Shown here: piece by piece, positions 39,001 to 54,000 of the stretch
How the letters are laid out: each line of letters starts with the position of its first letter
Numbering within the stretch: the stretch's first letter is position 1
From: Triops longicaudatus
Taxonomy: Eukaryota; Arthropoda; Branchiopoda; Notostraca; Triopsidae
Direction: 5' to 3'
DNA length: 64,000 bases
NCBI GenBank assembly: GCA_022885665.1
Contig: JAGQDJ010000033.1
Coordinates: 124,001 to 188,000, forward strand
Position numbers and translations under genes: made by a program
The notes under the pieces: generated by a model
What the model saw: only the letters and a program-made list of their open reading frames with translations
Told to the model about the DNA's origin: nothing
Database searches by the model: none

Positions 39001-42000
39001 TCGAGAATTTCTACCAAAAACTACCGCAAACAACAGAGTAATCGTTCAGGAAGTGAGCAAGTTTTGCTTTTACGCGTAAAAAGTTCACGCTACCTTGAAA
39101 CCTAATTTCAAGTTGTGCTGTTCCTTAGCAGTCTACGATGGTCGCCCTATAAACTCCGCTGTCTGTAAACTTATTTGTGGGGGTAACAGAAGGCATGAGA
39201 GCAATTTGGTAAGAGGAAACTTTAGGTTTATAAACCCACATGCTATCTAACATCCTAAGGAGCTTAAAAGTAGGGACCCCTCCATAAAATAAGATAAACG
39301 TATCTCAAGAATTTCTGAAGTAATTTGGCATGCACAGGGCAAAGCTTGTACAGGAGTGTGTCAATAGAGAATGAAACAAGCGCGGTATGTAAAGTTTCAG
39401 GTTCTCGGCCTGTTTCCCCCAGTTCCGCAGTCGGTCTTTTTTGCTTTGTTTAAACGTTTTGATGGGCACCTGCATTTGCATTTCCCAGAAGTGAAGTTTA
39501 CTACCCTGTCCTCTTTGCCCTTCCCATTTCCGCGACACATACTTGTATGCATACTCGCACCAGAGCAACTCGTAACTTCGCTCCCCAAAACCGATTTCCC
39601 TCAACAGCAGCACCTTTCATAAAAAGCGAAACTGTAAGCGCGCTTGGAAGCAATCTGGAGTTCTTATAACTCGTTAAGCAATCCGGAGGAATTTGGCTAA
39701 AACAAAGAGTGCGTACACCGCAAATCTCAAGAACTTGTCTTTTCTCCACAGCAAACAAGTGCCTAAGAACACGTAAAACATAACTGTCATAGAAGGTTGC
39801 CATGGCAGAAAATGCTCCAAGATCATAAATAGGAATTGTACATGAAGCTTTTGCGCCCAATGCAAAATTTGTCCATCGAAGAAAAACCATCAATAGGAAG
39901 AAAACACGCTTATTTGCAATAACACATCTAGCACAGCTCTAAGAATTTCATAACTTGCAGTTTTGCTACCATTGGGGAGATAAAAAAATAAATAAGAAAC
40001 ACTTTATGGAATGGCACTTCACACCCAGGCAGACAAGAGTCTTGGGATATACAATATACTCGTTATGCGTCCCGTTTCCTGAAGGAAAATGCCGCTATAA
40101 CAGAGTAAAAATAAAAAGTTCCCCCTTTTCCTTGCTTTTTTAGCGTAGACGTTTCTTGCATCTACAGTAACAAGGTTAAGGAAAACGACTCTTCATGCTA
40201 TGCGTCGCTCTGCGGTTTGACAACAAGCGCACAATTTCGTAGATAAGGCCTGCATCTAATTTTTTAAAAAATTTCCATGTCAAGTGAAGAACTTTGTCAT
40301 GCCCTAGAACTTGGACTAATGAAGACATTTCGCAATGATATGGAGGGACAAAAATTGACACGTGTAGTTGGAGATGGAGCAAAATGTCAAAAGTGGAAGA
40401 CGAGTGCACTACTTACCACACTCGCCCAAGTTCTTGATACGTAGTTGTTGATTATATTCACATGCCCATTTTTTCAGAAAACATTCAGAAGAATAGGTCA
40501 CGTTATCCGTGCCGCAGACTCGTGTCGTGGGGTTATCTGCAGCCGGGCATGTTTCGATACACCGACACGTCGCCTTGCCTTCCTCATCTGTAATGCAGCT
40601 TGCCCCATATGCACAATGGGTAGCTTCGCAAGGTTCTACCAGGATAACGGATCTATTAGTTTAAGCTTCCATTCTTAGACATCGATAGCTAGGTAATAAT
40701 GTTGCCATGGTGGTGCGGATCTCACGTATACAAACTTAATCAACTGAGCAACACTCAGTTAAGAAAGGTAAAGTATACCGAGGGTTAGGAAAAAGAAACG
40801 GAAAAGAAAACTGAGTTTCCGATTAAAAGTCCAACATTGAAAGAAACACTTGAACAGCTTTCATTACAACGTCCCCATGGAAAGAAAACCTCGTTTCTAT
40901 GACGGACCCTTCTTCCGGCCCTCCTCATGTGGTGATTTTCTTTTTCCTTTCTTTTTACCACCTTAACATTATCCGAGCTAATGCCCTTATTTGTGTTCTT
41001 TGGGCTCAATAAAAGTGTACAAGGATGCGGCGATGAGTTATAGTACCTTCCACAACAGGCGAACGGGGCTGATAGGGCACGTCTGCAAAATAAAATCAAA
41101 TACCAAGATCAGTAAAAACCCAGTATTAGTCTGATGAATATGTTAGACCGAACTTAGGCACGCACGCAGCATGAAAAAAATGGCGGGCCCAATCACCATC
41201 ACTGCAAGAATGGTTAGTGCAATAGCCATCACCAGCCATTTCTTCTGCTGGCCAGAAGAGAAATGCAATCCGTGCAGAGCAGGTTCATAAGCACCGTGTC
41301 CTTGACCTGCGGTGGACTTCATGATCCCGGACTATTTTTCTTGACATGGCTTAACTGCCAGCACCATAGATCCCTCCGGTTTCAGTTTTGTCCGAGATTT
41401 GCTAACGAAAACGACGGTAATCCCGCCAGGACGGACGGCGTGACCGCGCGAACGAAGAGAAGAAATAAAACGGAGTCAATCTCAGCCAAAGAACCATATA
41501 TGTCAGAAGCACAGCTGGTGCGTTAACCCACCAGCACGGAGTTTATTAGTGTGGGCGAAAGCTTTTCATTTCACGCCCTGTCACAAGCTCCGAGAATGAA
41601 GCCCTAATAAGACACGGAATTGAGCGCCACTCTAAGCGAAATGTCCAGTATTTCAAAAACTATTACACCATTCTAAAGCTCGCCAACTGGAACAATAACT
41701 GTGTTGACACTAGAAAGCACACGTGTACGCGCGAATAGAGGACATTCACGGGTATCAGCGTCGCAGAAATGGCAGAAACGTGACAAAGAGATGACCTTTG
41801 TTACCCGCCTTAAACTACAAATCCCTTGTTTTTGGTCTTCAGTAATATGGAGAAGTGAATACAGGAACGTCAATCTTCCGCTACTTATCTCTTCATTTGA
41901 CTCACTGGGGTAAGGCAGACCATGAACTGTTAAGTAATACGTGAGATACTTCAAGAAATTAGGCTGCTACAATGAACAGCGTCGAAAGGAGGCTTGCCAA

Positions 42001-45000
42001 CAAAGTGACCTCACTAGAACAGAGCTGACACATGTTTCACAAGGTGCTCGACCGGTTCCGGTCAGAGTCGGACTCTGAATGATCCTCGTGCATGCTATAG
42101 AACCTGAAGGGCTTATAGTCGTAACTGCATTGCTGCAGCTCGAAGAATGAGAGCAGTATAGCAAAGAGCACCCCATGCACCACTATACAGAAACCGATCG
42201 AAAGGCTTGAGACACTAGCGAACAGAACGTCGAAAGGTTCTTCTCGGGTTATCGTTCCCACTTCGCACCGATAATTCGACAAGCAAAGAAACAAAGTCTA
42301 TCACAGCAATGAATTTGAGATGCGTCCCACTGCTATGGCTCAGTACACGTTCTTGTCTTCGTCAATAGACCTCACCTTTCTTTCTTGACAAATTGTCCTA
42401 ATTGCCGCAACAGATACTTGGTCAAAAGTGCTAGCAATTCTGAGTTATAAACGGCATTCAAGAATGAACGCAAAATATGCACACTCACAACACGTGCTCA
42501 TTAGCTCAATATTTTGCAAATATCTGAACGGTCTTTTTGGCAGATGAACTACAGCTTTCCGTTTGTTTTGCTGAATTTAGTTTCGAAAGCTTCCTGGAAG
42601 CAAACTTTAGAGCGTACAGAATGACATTCTACTTTTAGATCACTGACAAAAGATAAGAGCAAAAACCCTTACCTCACTACGTGCGCGTAACGCACACACG
42701 GGTGGAGTACACTACCAGGTATAACGCTAGCATTGGCGAAGGGCGAGGAGTGAGTGTGGGCGCGAAAAAGCATTTGGGAATTTAACTACGCAAAAAGTCT
42801 GCAAATCCCATTTTACCATTCCCGTTCGCATTTCAGTTCATTTTCATGTTAAACCCACAACTTCAATGTACTGGTACGAGACATGATTCAAGAATAGTAA
42901 CACACCACAAAAAATAACAGATTGTTGCTATTATTGAGTAATTGTTGACAGTATTAAAGTTTGCTTCCAACCCGAGTAATTTATGAACAGTTTCTTCAAC
43001 TTGTTCCATTGCAGTTAGCAATACTATAGAAGACACTGGGCATGTTTATATTGTAGAACGCTTGGTCAGCAATGCTAGAAATGTATTTTCAAATTATTTA
43101 GTAGCATGCCACGTGTTCAGTTGGTAAACGACTTCAAAGTTGCTGTAGATCACGCTAAAAGCCAACAATGGATTTCACTTTTCTTACAGAAAGGCGTAAT
43201 GGATGTAAAAAGTTCGTTGCTTGCAATTCAGTGACGTTGCATTACGATAAAATGGTATGTTATTACTAGAGAAGTTGGGCTGCTCACTCTATAGGACACA
43301 CTTCTCGTCTGCCTGGAAAGCGCAAGGTCTAATCTGCACTAAATCAGCCATGCGTTTCAAGTAAGCATCTTGCTAGATAATTCTTACGCTTGTTGCCCTC
43401 CAAACAGAGATAGTCACTCTTTTGTTAGCTCTCCTGTGAACTTAACCCGGCAAGAAAGGCTCTTTTACCTCTTTGCTAGGCCATGCAAGAAAGTAAGTGC
43501 TGTTTCTGTCTTTCACCACCGTGCTGCGAGACAAACAGCTAGTTTCTTTTTCCAATCTTGCTGTAACAAGGAAGAGAGTAAAAACAAGTAGAACAACAAC
43601 AAAATGATGCTTCGTATCTTTTCATATTTTCTTTCGAAAATTAAGTCAGCCGTTCGTTTAAGCCTCATTTTCAAAGGTAAATGCTAGACTTGTTTTCTTC
43701 TCCATTATAAGGCATTTTACGAAACAAAAGGCGGCACTATTGTGCCTTTAAACATATCATAATGCACCAGCAGGAATGTTGCCATGAAAATAGATTTGCC
43801 TTATTGGCGTGGAAGCCATTTATCGAGTTCCGCTTGCTTTTTCACTTGGAAAATACGACCCACGACGTGCGACCCTTAAGCTTAATACAGCGAGATTTCT
43901 TTTTTCGGCCCTAAGCAACACGTAACAACCCGACCATTTCTCCAATTTCCGTGTCACATAGTCTTCTTTCCCGTGTAACATAATTATCCAGGCATTATTC
44001 TTGAATGCAACAGTCTCGGCACTGACGCATAAGAAACTCGATAGGCTCAGCTAAACACAGAATCAAAAAGCTCGTTTTACAATCGAACGTAATTTCTTCT
44101 CTCTATGAGAAATTTAGTTACACGATCTCGCACATGTCGACATACTTACAAAAATATTCTTGCAATTTCGCGTATTTTTTTATTTTTTGGTTTTTGATTT
44201 TTTTTTTACTTTACTTCTATTTTATAATTCCGACTTTTGTAACGTAACATATCACATTTCTTGTTTTTGAAACTGTATATTTTTAAAGTACACATATTAA
44301 TACGCATACATAAAGCAAACATACACATTAACAATTTACATGCACTTTTATTTATTATGTTAACTAAACTTAAGGTTTCGTTCTTTCCCAAAGCAAAATA
44401 GAACGTAAGAAAGCACATCTGAACTTTTGCAATTTAGGAAGAAAAGGCGTTAGTCCGGGAATCAGGAAAGATTGCTTGGAAATCCTTTTTGGGTGGGCGC
44501 AGTGCTTATATGCCTAACACTCAAGTTTTTTCGCCTTTTTTTAAAAAAAAAGTCAGTAATGACTTTAACTGCGTATTTGAAACAGGTTAGGCTGGGTTAC
44601 TAAGTGCCCTGACGAATAGCTTAGCCTGCTATCCTTGAAAGAAGGTTGGACACAAACTCGCAAACAAAGCGAGCAAAGGATGAAATATTATGCCTTCACG
44701 ATTTAAAGATGATTCGTAAAATACTGTAATACTATACTTTGAAAAGTAAAGAAAAATTACACTCTACAGACTTTTTCAAATAAGCTAACCGGTCTCTTAA
44801 GGTGAGAAGCTGCGTGCAATAAACAAAAAGTCTAAGGAAGAAAAATGTTTAAGAGCCGCGTGAAAATAGCTTTACGGGCGCACCAAACTACGAGCAGACG
44901 CTCTTATAGGATTTCCACCCTTTTGGAATGCCGCATGCAAGTGAGAAAGCAGCATCTTATGGGAGTAGATAGTTAAGGAAGTGCAAGGATTGGATTTGCA

Positions 45001-48000
45001 ATAGGTTCTACCTATGATAGACTTTGGGGGCTTAATGATAAGCAAGTCGAACAAAGCAGAACACAAAAGAATCTCCATAGAAATTTCTTTTTGATAATTA
45101 AGGAAAAGGGTCCATGAGGGTGATTTCGGTCGCCATTAGCCTCCTTTAGAACCCAAATACTAGCCACAGTACCTCTCGCTGCTGACCACTAGTCCTAATT
45201 AACTGGAGTTCTTCCCGACCGAACCCTTTCAACAAAGATGCCCCGTTCTGATGCATTGGAAAATGCCCAATTCCTGAATCAGAGCTCGTCAAGGAGGGAG
45301 AATAAATACTCAAGACTCATTAAGCACGTACGAACAATTCATCCATCAAAATATCCTACCAACCTCGACCAAAGTACTTAGGGATTGAATAAAAGATGAA
45401 GCTACAGCGGGGTTATCTTTCTCTCAGTTCACTTGAGTGAAAAATTACTAATGGTATTTCGGGCAAAGTGAGTAACTCAGCTTTGATAAACGAGTAATTT
45501 CCTAGTTCAAATCGGTCGAGCTACACACTTACTGGAAGCTAATGTACAGATGAACATGGATATCTACTAAGAGAAAACAAAGGACATTTGAGTAGCATGA
45601 AGAAACTTATCTACATAGGTTAAGCATTTAATCAACTACAGTTAACTGGAATTATTATTTTAAACAAGTTGAACGAATTCTTTGAATAATATTTACATCC
45701 AGCCTTCCGGTTCCGTACGTTAGCCTCTTACCTAGCCTTCAATCCTTTATGACTTTTCGCATGATTTTCCCAGGTGTCTTGGCAATTTAAAGTGTACAAG
45801 AAAAGTAGAAATAGACTTTTTTGAGGAGGAGTATTTTTAACAATATATATATAGGCGTATTATTTAACGCGCTAGAAATTAAAGTCTTTTTCTTCGACAA
45901 TGTTCAGCTATGCAACAAACACTAGTTTAAATGAGTATAATTACATATCAGCGGCAGTTTGCGTAGACACGAAACTGCAAACGGCTTTTCGCGCGAGCAC
46001 TTGGCAACGCAAACTCGTTCTCACATGCAAGTACAACACATTTGGAACACAGGTATTTTACTTATCTAAATCTTTTATGAGTATTGTGGGTAAGCGGAGT
46101 ATACGAGAAAATTAATGCCTTACATGCGATCCAGGCGACTTGACAACCACTGGGTGTTCTTCAGTTTCTGTATGTCATTTTTATTCACGCTTAAGCTTTG
46201 CGTGTGTAACTTGTATAGAACCAGTTAGGCGGGAAATTATACTATCTTGTTAATACAAATGCAAATTTAATTTCATATTAGATCAACTTTACCTTGTAAG
46301 CTTATTATAATGTTTCATAATTTATTTACATATGACAGCATTACGTTTCGAGTCAGTTCTGTGGGTGGGAAATTTGAATATACAATGCCGTCGATCACTC
46401 TGTAACGTAGCGGTATTGCAATGAATATATGTCAGCTATTAAGACCAAGCAAACGAATGTTCCAGATGTCTACTGATAATGTTTGGAGTTAACTGAGTTT
46501 GAAAAGCACTACAAGGTATCTATGGCAGAGGACTGTGACGTTTGCAACGGATTTAAGAAAAGGAAATGCAACTTCTCTCGCAACTCAATTTCAAGCGACA
46601 GCGAATGAAAACAAAGGTCGTGCAATGTTTATTGGTCTTAATGAGTTTGAATAGGTGTGATTAGACATGTGCGGCTCTCGCGTGCCTGCTTTTAAATTAA
46701 CTTGCAGTGTGCATTTGTGGTTCTCCAGCTTTGCTTTTAATTAAGTCCATTTCCTTTCCGTGATCTTTAGTTGTTTTATGACAGTTAGTTCATATGGAAT
46801 TTATGTTGAACCGTACTTCTCTCTCCGACTCTTTATGAATACATTCCTCTAAATAAGCAGCAAAAGCTGAAATGGTGCTATTTTACAAAACTAATCCCTT
46901 TTCACACAAACTTAATTAAAACCACAGGAACAGAAATCACACAACTGCAAATTACAAAATAAGTATACAAAACTAAGCCCCAGTTTTTGCTCAGTGAATA
47001 GCTCCACGAGTAGGAAAACTCACGGAGTTTCAGCATTATGCAGAAACCTATGCAGGCATCTCAAACAAATAAAAAATGCATTACAAAAATAATTAAAAAG
47101 TCAAAAGAGGGATTAGAAAGCCTAAGAGAATTTTACCAACTTACAGAAATACTTTGGTTCACGAAACTAAGTTTCTGAGCTTCATAAACTTTGAAATAGG
47201 CTAATAAAGTCTACCAAGTTTTATAATTTTAATGGTTAAAAATAACTCCAAAATATGTCCCATTAGTCGGCTACCGGCGACATCACACAACTGGAAAAGA
47301 GGGGGGCGCCAAAATATAACCGCCAATTCCTATGCCATAAATTTTGAATTCGAGCACTCAAGCCTCTCCACGAGGAAACCACTGACATATAAGTAGCGTC
47401 GGTTTTTATGATAGAAAAATCTAAGAATAGCCCTTGGTGTTTGTGGAGCTGAGGCTAAATAATTTCCCAGTCCATTCCGCTCTGTCAATTTCAATCTCGG
47501 CCTAAGTCCTTTCTTGTTGAATACAGGCAGCATATGGTGGCTATATTTTTGTTCCTGCCCAATACGCCGCTAAACTCATTAGGAACTGTCCTCTTTTTCG
47601 GGGTCAAAATAAGACGAATGCCAGGGAATACCAGTCGTCGATTTGTTACTCTGTAAGTAAATAACTGACCACAGGAAAATTGTTGGAGCTCCTACTCGTA
47701 GGCTCGTCAAGTCCCCACAAACAGTTGCTCTCGGAAATTGCCAGAGACTGTAAATTCTACATGTGAAAAACGGTTCAGACCCACTTTTAAAAATCACATT
47801 AAAAGAATCCCTGCTGAGGACGACAAATACTTCGACACCCGTCTAAATATCACAGTAAACGCTTAAGTCCACTGTCAGAAGACAAATATTTTCTCGTAAA
47901 TGATAAACAGTTTGCTGAATTCGAAAGTAAATCGATTTTCAATTGCAATTCCACGGACTACACGCGCCGTATATCTCTTTATGTCCTTGGTGTATTTTAT

Positions 48001-51000
48001 GCCAGAATATGATAAATGTACACCAAAGAACGTGAAACAACGAACACTAGATACATACTCCTAGTAAAGTCCCCAACGCGTAATATGACTATTAGCATGC
48101 GTACTAAATTTTTTTTAAAAAAACAATACAATAAATCTAAAAAAATAATAATAATAAATAGCATAAAAATTTTTTAAAAAAAACTAAAATTTTAATGCCT
48201 TAAAATTAGCATACGTGTCATGAAGAATATGAAAGAGTAAGACATCAGCAACTTTTCCCTGCAGCGTTGCAGCACAAAAAGTTGCAGCACTTAAACTATC
48301 ATTCAAGTGGTAGTATCCTGAGCTACGTGTCTATTCTCGCATGTTCTCGGTAGTACAAATTCTCAAATTAGCGCTTTCTAGTCTGTTGCCTCGTCGCAGT
48401 ATCTTGCGCTACCTGTCTTACATTCCTAATCATCTTGGGTTTGTAAGAACTCGTATTGAGAGTCAAGTCTAGTTTCAAAGAGGAAATGGGGTTAATGACT
48501 GGAAAATTGGCAGAAAACTGAAACTGTCTGACACCCAGCCTCAACAGCCACTGTCGTTACTACAAACTATTCACGCACCTCCGGTTATTTTCTAAACAAT
48601 GCAAAAGCGGCGCCAACGCTGAGGACGCTGACACGTTATGGACCCAAATCACGGCAATTAGTCATCGTTGTCATAAAGTGGGCGACGACTAACAGTCGAG
48701 GACAACTAAACCGGTCTATAGCGATAAAATTTGAGCCACACATGCCTTTTAGCCAGACTATAGCATTTTAGGTCCTTCAATCCCTAACTCTTTTGTTACT
48801 ACTATATAAATTCTGTCACCAACAATGTTTCATGGTCAGAAAGCATGCAAGCACAACAAAATTGCATCTTACTTTCAGATGTTATTCAAGGTGACTTCGT
48901 ACTCAAATACACTGTACAAAAAAGAGCCAACGATCTCGCAAAGAAGAAAATATATTCGCTTAATGTTTAGACAGAATGTTAGTTAGGCTTAAGCTTTTTC
49001 ACTCGAGGCTGCAAGGAGGAAAAAGTATAGAAATGACGCAATTCAAGACTATCCGAACATCTCTGATATTATTATTTTTTTTCATTCTGTGACTTGCATT
49101 GGTGATTGCTTAACGTTCACTTTTACTGGAAAAAGACAGGACAATAACATGCCCATTTGTAGGACATCGGAACAATCACCCTACCCGCGAGTTCTGTCTG
49201 GAATTCATGATTTCCAACATAGGCCGAGGGTGGTGGGTGTTCCAATTCATTGCCTTGGCACAATTTAAAACCAATAAAAAGGAACGCCCCTTGGTAGTGG
49301 TACGGAGGGTTTGCCAATTCCTTGATTGAAAAGTTACAACGCATTGTTCATCCCAATTGTAGCGCATTCAAATTTTGACACAGCTCTTGGTAGCATGACA
49401 TATCTTTATACAGAAAAATGCCTGATGGTGCGCTCTCTCTTACGGTTGGGGTGCAAAAGCTCCACCAAACGTGGCTTTTGTTGACAACCTGTGGATAATG
49501 GATTGTTTCGGGTCCGCATAGTTATCGAGTTTCTGGCTGGGTTCGACGATTTTCTCATCGTGACAACCTTCCTGTCAGTCGTAGAGAAGTTTGGTGTTAG
49601 GCATAACAATAGAAGTGAATTATGCAGCCTACAGGGTTACCAGGGCACAGTCCCATTTGGTGAAATATTGCGCTTTGTTTATTTTTTTTCAAAAAATTGT
49701 TCCTTTGAAAGCACCGTACAAATTTTAAGAAATAGTACATTAATTTAAAAATATGTCATTTATTAAGCATACATTATTTATTTTAAAGCTAGGTATCCTA
49801 TTGCTACAACAATATTTCTTTCTGTGAAAAGTATCCAATCTTGTTGTTTGTTTCGGCTTTACTGACTTGCCTAACAAATGCTGCAATATTAAAATACTGG
49901 AAGGTCTGAGAGGAGTCCGTATATCTTACGCAAATGTGGGTGACAACTGTACTTTCAGAAGATTTTTACACCACTGAGGGGATAATCTCGAGGACCACGT
50001 TTTGATTTCTCTATCACTCAACAAAATTGCACCTTTTTTACGAAAGCTCGCCGCTTTGTGACACTTGCGACTTGCTGTGCCATCCAATCCACACGAGCTC
50101 AACCGCCCCAAAAAATTTACTGCACGCTCCATTGTAAACGTTGCGGAAACTACGATAACATAATTTCTCTCCGCAATAACCTACACGGTGCATGTGATCT
50201 TCCATAGCTATAAATGGAACGGTTTTCCAGCCAGCCCGCGACTAAGAAATGTCAACTGCGTCATAAGGATTGAGTCGGAGCAGAGTACAAAATGACACGT
50301 AGTCGTTTACTTTTGCTCCATACACATCCCAGGTTTCTCTTATTTCACTTCCTACTGAGATGGGAGTCCAACTGCGAGAAAAGAGATTACAAGAGCGCCA
50401 GCCAGCTCGTAAAGAATAAAGCTCACTACGACGCATAAAAGAAATCCAAGCGATGGCCTTTGCAAGCTGGGGGTGTGTTGACAAAGAATAAAACAGACCA
50501 CTCATTAAGAATGCATTTTTCCCTCCTCTAAAGAAAGCTTTCAAGAAACACGGCAAAAATAATAGGGTCGTTGGCTCCTGCGGACTAATCTAAAAATCTC
50601 CTCTCTGATTAGAAACGTCGTGAAACCCAATCTAACATGTAAACGCTCTTCCAAGCTTAACCTTTAACGACTGGCGAGGAAAATCTTCACGCTTATCAAT
50701 GACAACGACTCGTTGAAAGCTCAACACTCGAAGGAAACACGGAGGGAGAAAAGTCGAACAGACTACCTATATTGCTCTTCAGTACATTGTCTGTCATAAG
50801 TAGGATTATTTGGCTTGAGGTTTTTGTATTCTGAAGAAAAAGTCGGGTAAATATGTTCTTCTGAACTAGGTGGATTTAAACGGCGTTTACTTCCTAATGT
50901 TTGGAGTCAACTCCTAACAACGACTACAGCGAGTGAACAAAAGTCCACTGATGAGGCTCTCGTGTTACATTGTACTGGTCCATTCTTCCTCCCCGCGATG

Positions 51001-54000
51001 GGCGTACCCATTTTTCGAGTTACTGCCACACTGAAGTGACTTTCCGTAGCCGTACACACCAGTACAGCACGGCCCAAGGTAAAAGATGTGTACCTTATAA
51101 GGCCGTCCTTTCTCCAGATAGTCTGTCAGATGCGGCATATAGTACAACAGGTCTAAACACGGCCGTGTCAGGGTAAGTACGCTGTTGAAGAATACGAACG
51201 ACATACCTCTTGGCATTAGAGGATTTTTAAAGGGATCTGTGATAACCATCGCTTTTCTGCTTCAACTCTTAAAACCTTGAAACCTGCCAGGCTTTAGAGG
51301 TGCGCGCAGGTCATCTGTCACACCGGAACCTCTCTTTTCTCTCTCTCCCTTTCCCAGTGCTCCGACCTGCAATCCTGAGAGTTTCTGCTGGTGTGGCGGA
51401 CAAATGATGCAGATAATAGTAAATTATGAAGCTTCGCATCTTTTTCAGCCTTAAGCTGTCCAAGATATAAGCAAGAACAACCTTTTCCCCTGCTCGTCTC
51501 CCTCTACTTTAGTCACTTAACTGATGCCTGATTACTAATCAGACCGTCACCAGGACATTCCAAAGTTTTAAAGGCAACCTTCTCTTTTTTTCTGAAAACG
51601 ACTCAAACGGCACACTTACGGAGTTTTACGGCTAGTCCTTGCCACAAAATACACAAAGTAAAAATGGAACTTGAGCTATTCTGGAATCGAGTTCCCGCGT
51701 CTATTAATAGCGCTTTTTCGGAAATAATGGATATTTCAAATTCCACTGTTTTATTCCTACAGGTAACGTTGGAAATCTTGATTGAGCGCACAAATGGCAA
51801 CATCATGTCTGTTCAGGGCAAAAGTGACAATCCCGTCAGCCCACTGGTTGTCATCACTCGCTAATGTGGGTAGGCAGGTTTCAACTTTCTAACTCGATCT
51901 TATCTATCAGTTTTGACTCAGCTGGCATTCGGCTTTTTATCCCTTCCCGCCAAAGCGCAAGAATGGCTCCGGGGCGTTCATTCTCCATGCAAATGAGTTT
52001 CCAATCCAATCCATCAAAAACTCCGCTAAGAGCTTTAACTTATATCAATTCAGCTCTTGGTATTAGGAATCCCAAGCTTGCTTGCTATGCCTTGTATCAG
52101 CACAACTTTTCATTCAAAGCGTCAAGTCGTATCATTAAAGGGATGTTACCTGGAAGCGCATTAATTGATGGCTTGGTATGGATCAGTCGGAGATTACGCA
52201 AAGTAATGCGAAGTGGGGCCGAAGTGAGCTGCAGCGAGGAGCCATCAACTTTGGCCACCATAAAAAGCAGCGTGTCTTTGGGTCGGATGCGGAAGGTAGT
52301 GACACACGTGAGTTTGGCTTCGTACAAGCCTTGCAAGCGCAGTGAAGATTTACTACCGCTCCCCACCGATTTAGGGACCGGATTGAAGGCGTTCGTAGCG
52401 AACGTAGTTGACGAGTCGGTAATTTCGTTGGTGAGCAGATCTTCGGAAGCTGTAGCTCCAGAGGGTTTGAGGAGATTCAATTTATGAGCCAACCGCTGCA
52501 CCTTTATAGCAGAGCTGCCCTGTTGTTGTTGGGCTTCCACCAAACCGTATTTCTGCATCGAAGGTTTAGCTTTTAGCACGCGCTTGATAACAACGTCCAA
52601 GTGGCCCTCGAGCCGGTCAATGTGTTGCACAATCCCGGTAAACACGGCATCGGAAAAATCCTGCCAGTTTTCCAGCGCTTGGGTGGCCGATTCTCCTCCA
52701 CAACTCTTGGGAATTCGCGATCGAGCTCGTCGACGATAACTCAAAGCTACACTCTTACCCGGACGACCCTTTGACATCGTCAGTCGTCTTCGAGCTACAC
52801 TAGAATTTCGATTCGGGATTGCCTCTGAGGGCCGCTTATCGACATGCAAATGAGTCCCGTCGTCTGCAGCAGCCATGTATGCAATGATCACAATTAGCGT
52901 CCAAATTAGCGCCAGTATATTCATTCTCGGTTAGTTTTACTTGAACGTTAACCGAAAACTGAAATACAGCCCAGCCCCTTTTTTTCACGTTTTGCTGATA
53001 AGCATATTGGCTTGCTGAAATTCTCAGCTTTGCTTTTAAAGCTTGCAGACTTAAACCGTTTCTCAATAGGGATGCTGAGCGATATATCTCGTAATACACT
53101 TGATTACAGGTAAAGCCAGCTAAGCACCTTGTCTAGTCGCTCGTCAAGACCTCACTGAACTGAAACGACATCCACTTTGAGAAGTATGGGGAGTAGCAGT
53201 TGAGGGAGATATGTAGGGGCTTCTTCCTTTCGCTTGGGAGGCTCTCTTACTTTTGGCATGGGCCTGTTCGGCCGCCACAGCATCCTTACAGCGGGCTTAT
53301 GGGCTCTTCCCCAAATCAACAGGCAAGATATGCCTTGTTATGTGCATCTTTATAAGGGATCAAAATTTCCAAAGGGGCACGTTGCTTTTTTCACTCTTCT
53401 CCTATAGAACGGGGACTATATGGAGCTTGATTACAATTCTCGAAAACGGTCGAAAAGGGTGCGGGGGCTTTCTTAGCCCCGAAGATGGATTGTTCTTTTA
53501 CACGATTTTATTGGCCATGAAGGGGTCGGTAAAGTAAATAAGATCTTCCATCAAAAACCGTTCCGACTTTATGTCTTCATCTGTCACATAAGGCTTGCAG
53601 TATATTAAAACGTGAAGAAAGTTCGCTCTGGAGAAAATTCGCGCTTTATGGCGAAGATGTGTTGCCTGCCTTTTCCGGAGCCTCGAAAAATGAAAAATGG
53701 CCCACGTCTATTAAGTCAACTCGCTGGATACACACTCTGTATCAACTGAACGTGATACTTTTGTTCGAGGAGCTACGGGTGGGCTGATAAATATTCGACT
53801 ACGAGTCGATTTCTCGGGTGAAGAGAGCTATGGAAAGCTCTACAAAGCACCTCGCAAAGTCTTTTTACGGAATTCGTCACGGAGGCAGTACGAAAAAATT
53901 TTTCTTCCAAGCACGTTGTTCCAACTCCTAAGCACTTTTACCTCACATATAAGGAGTTGTTCTGACTAACATAACATAAACGCGCCCTGGCTTATATATT

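Noticed and set aside
42037..42294. Minus-strand frame with a hydrophobic stretch, considered as another membrane-type first exon of agrin
   Set aside because: No phase-1 donor with good context was found, the hydrophobic stretch is interrupted, and the 41-kb exon already fits every criterion.
51864..52487. Plus-strand open frame of 207 codons
   Set aside because: Antisense shadow of agrin first exon A, which has a signal peptide and NtA motifs on the minus strand; the plus frame has no domain.
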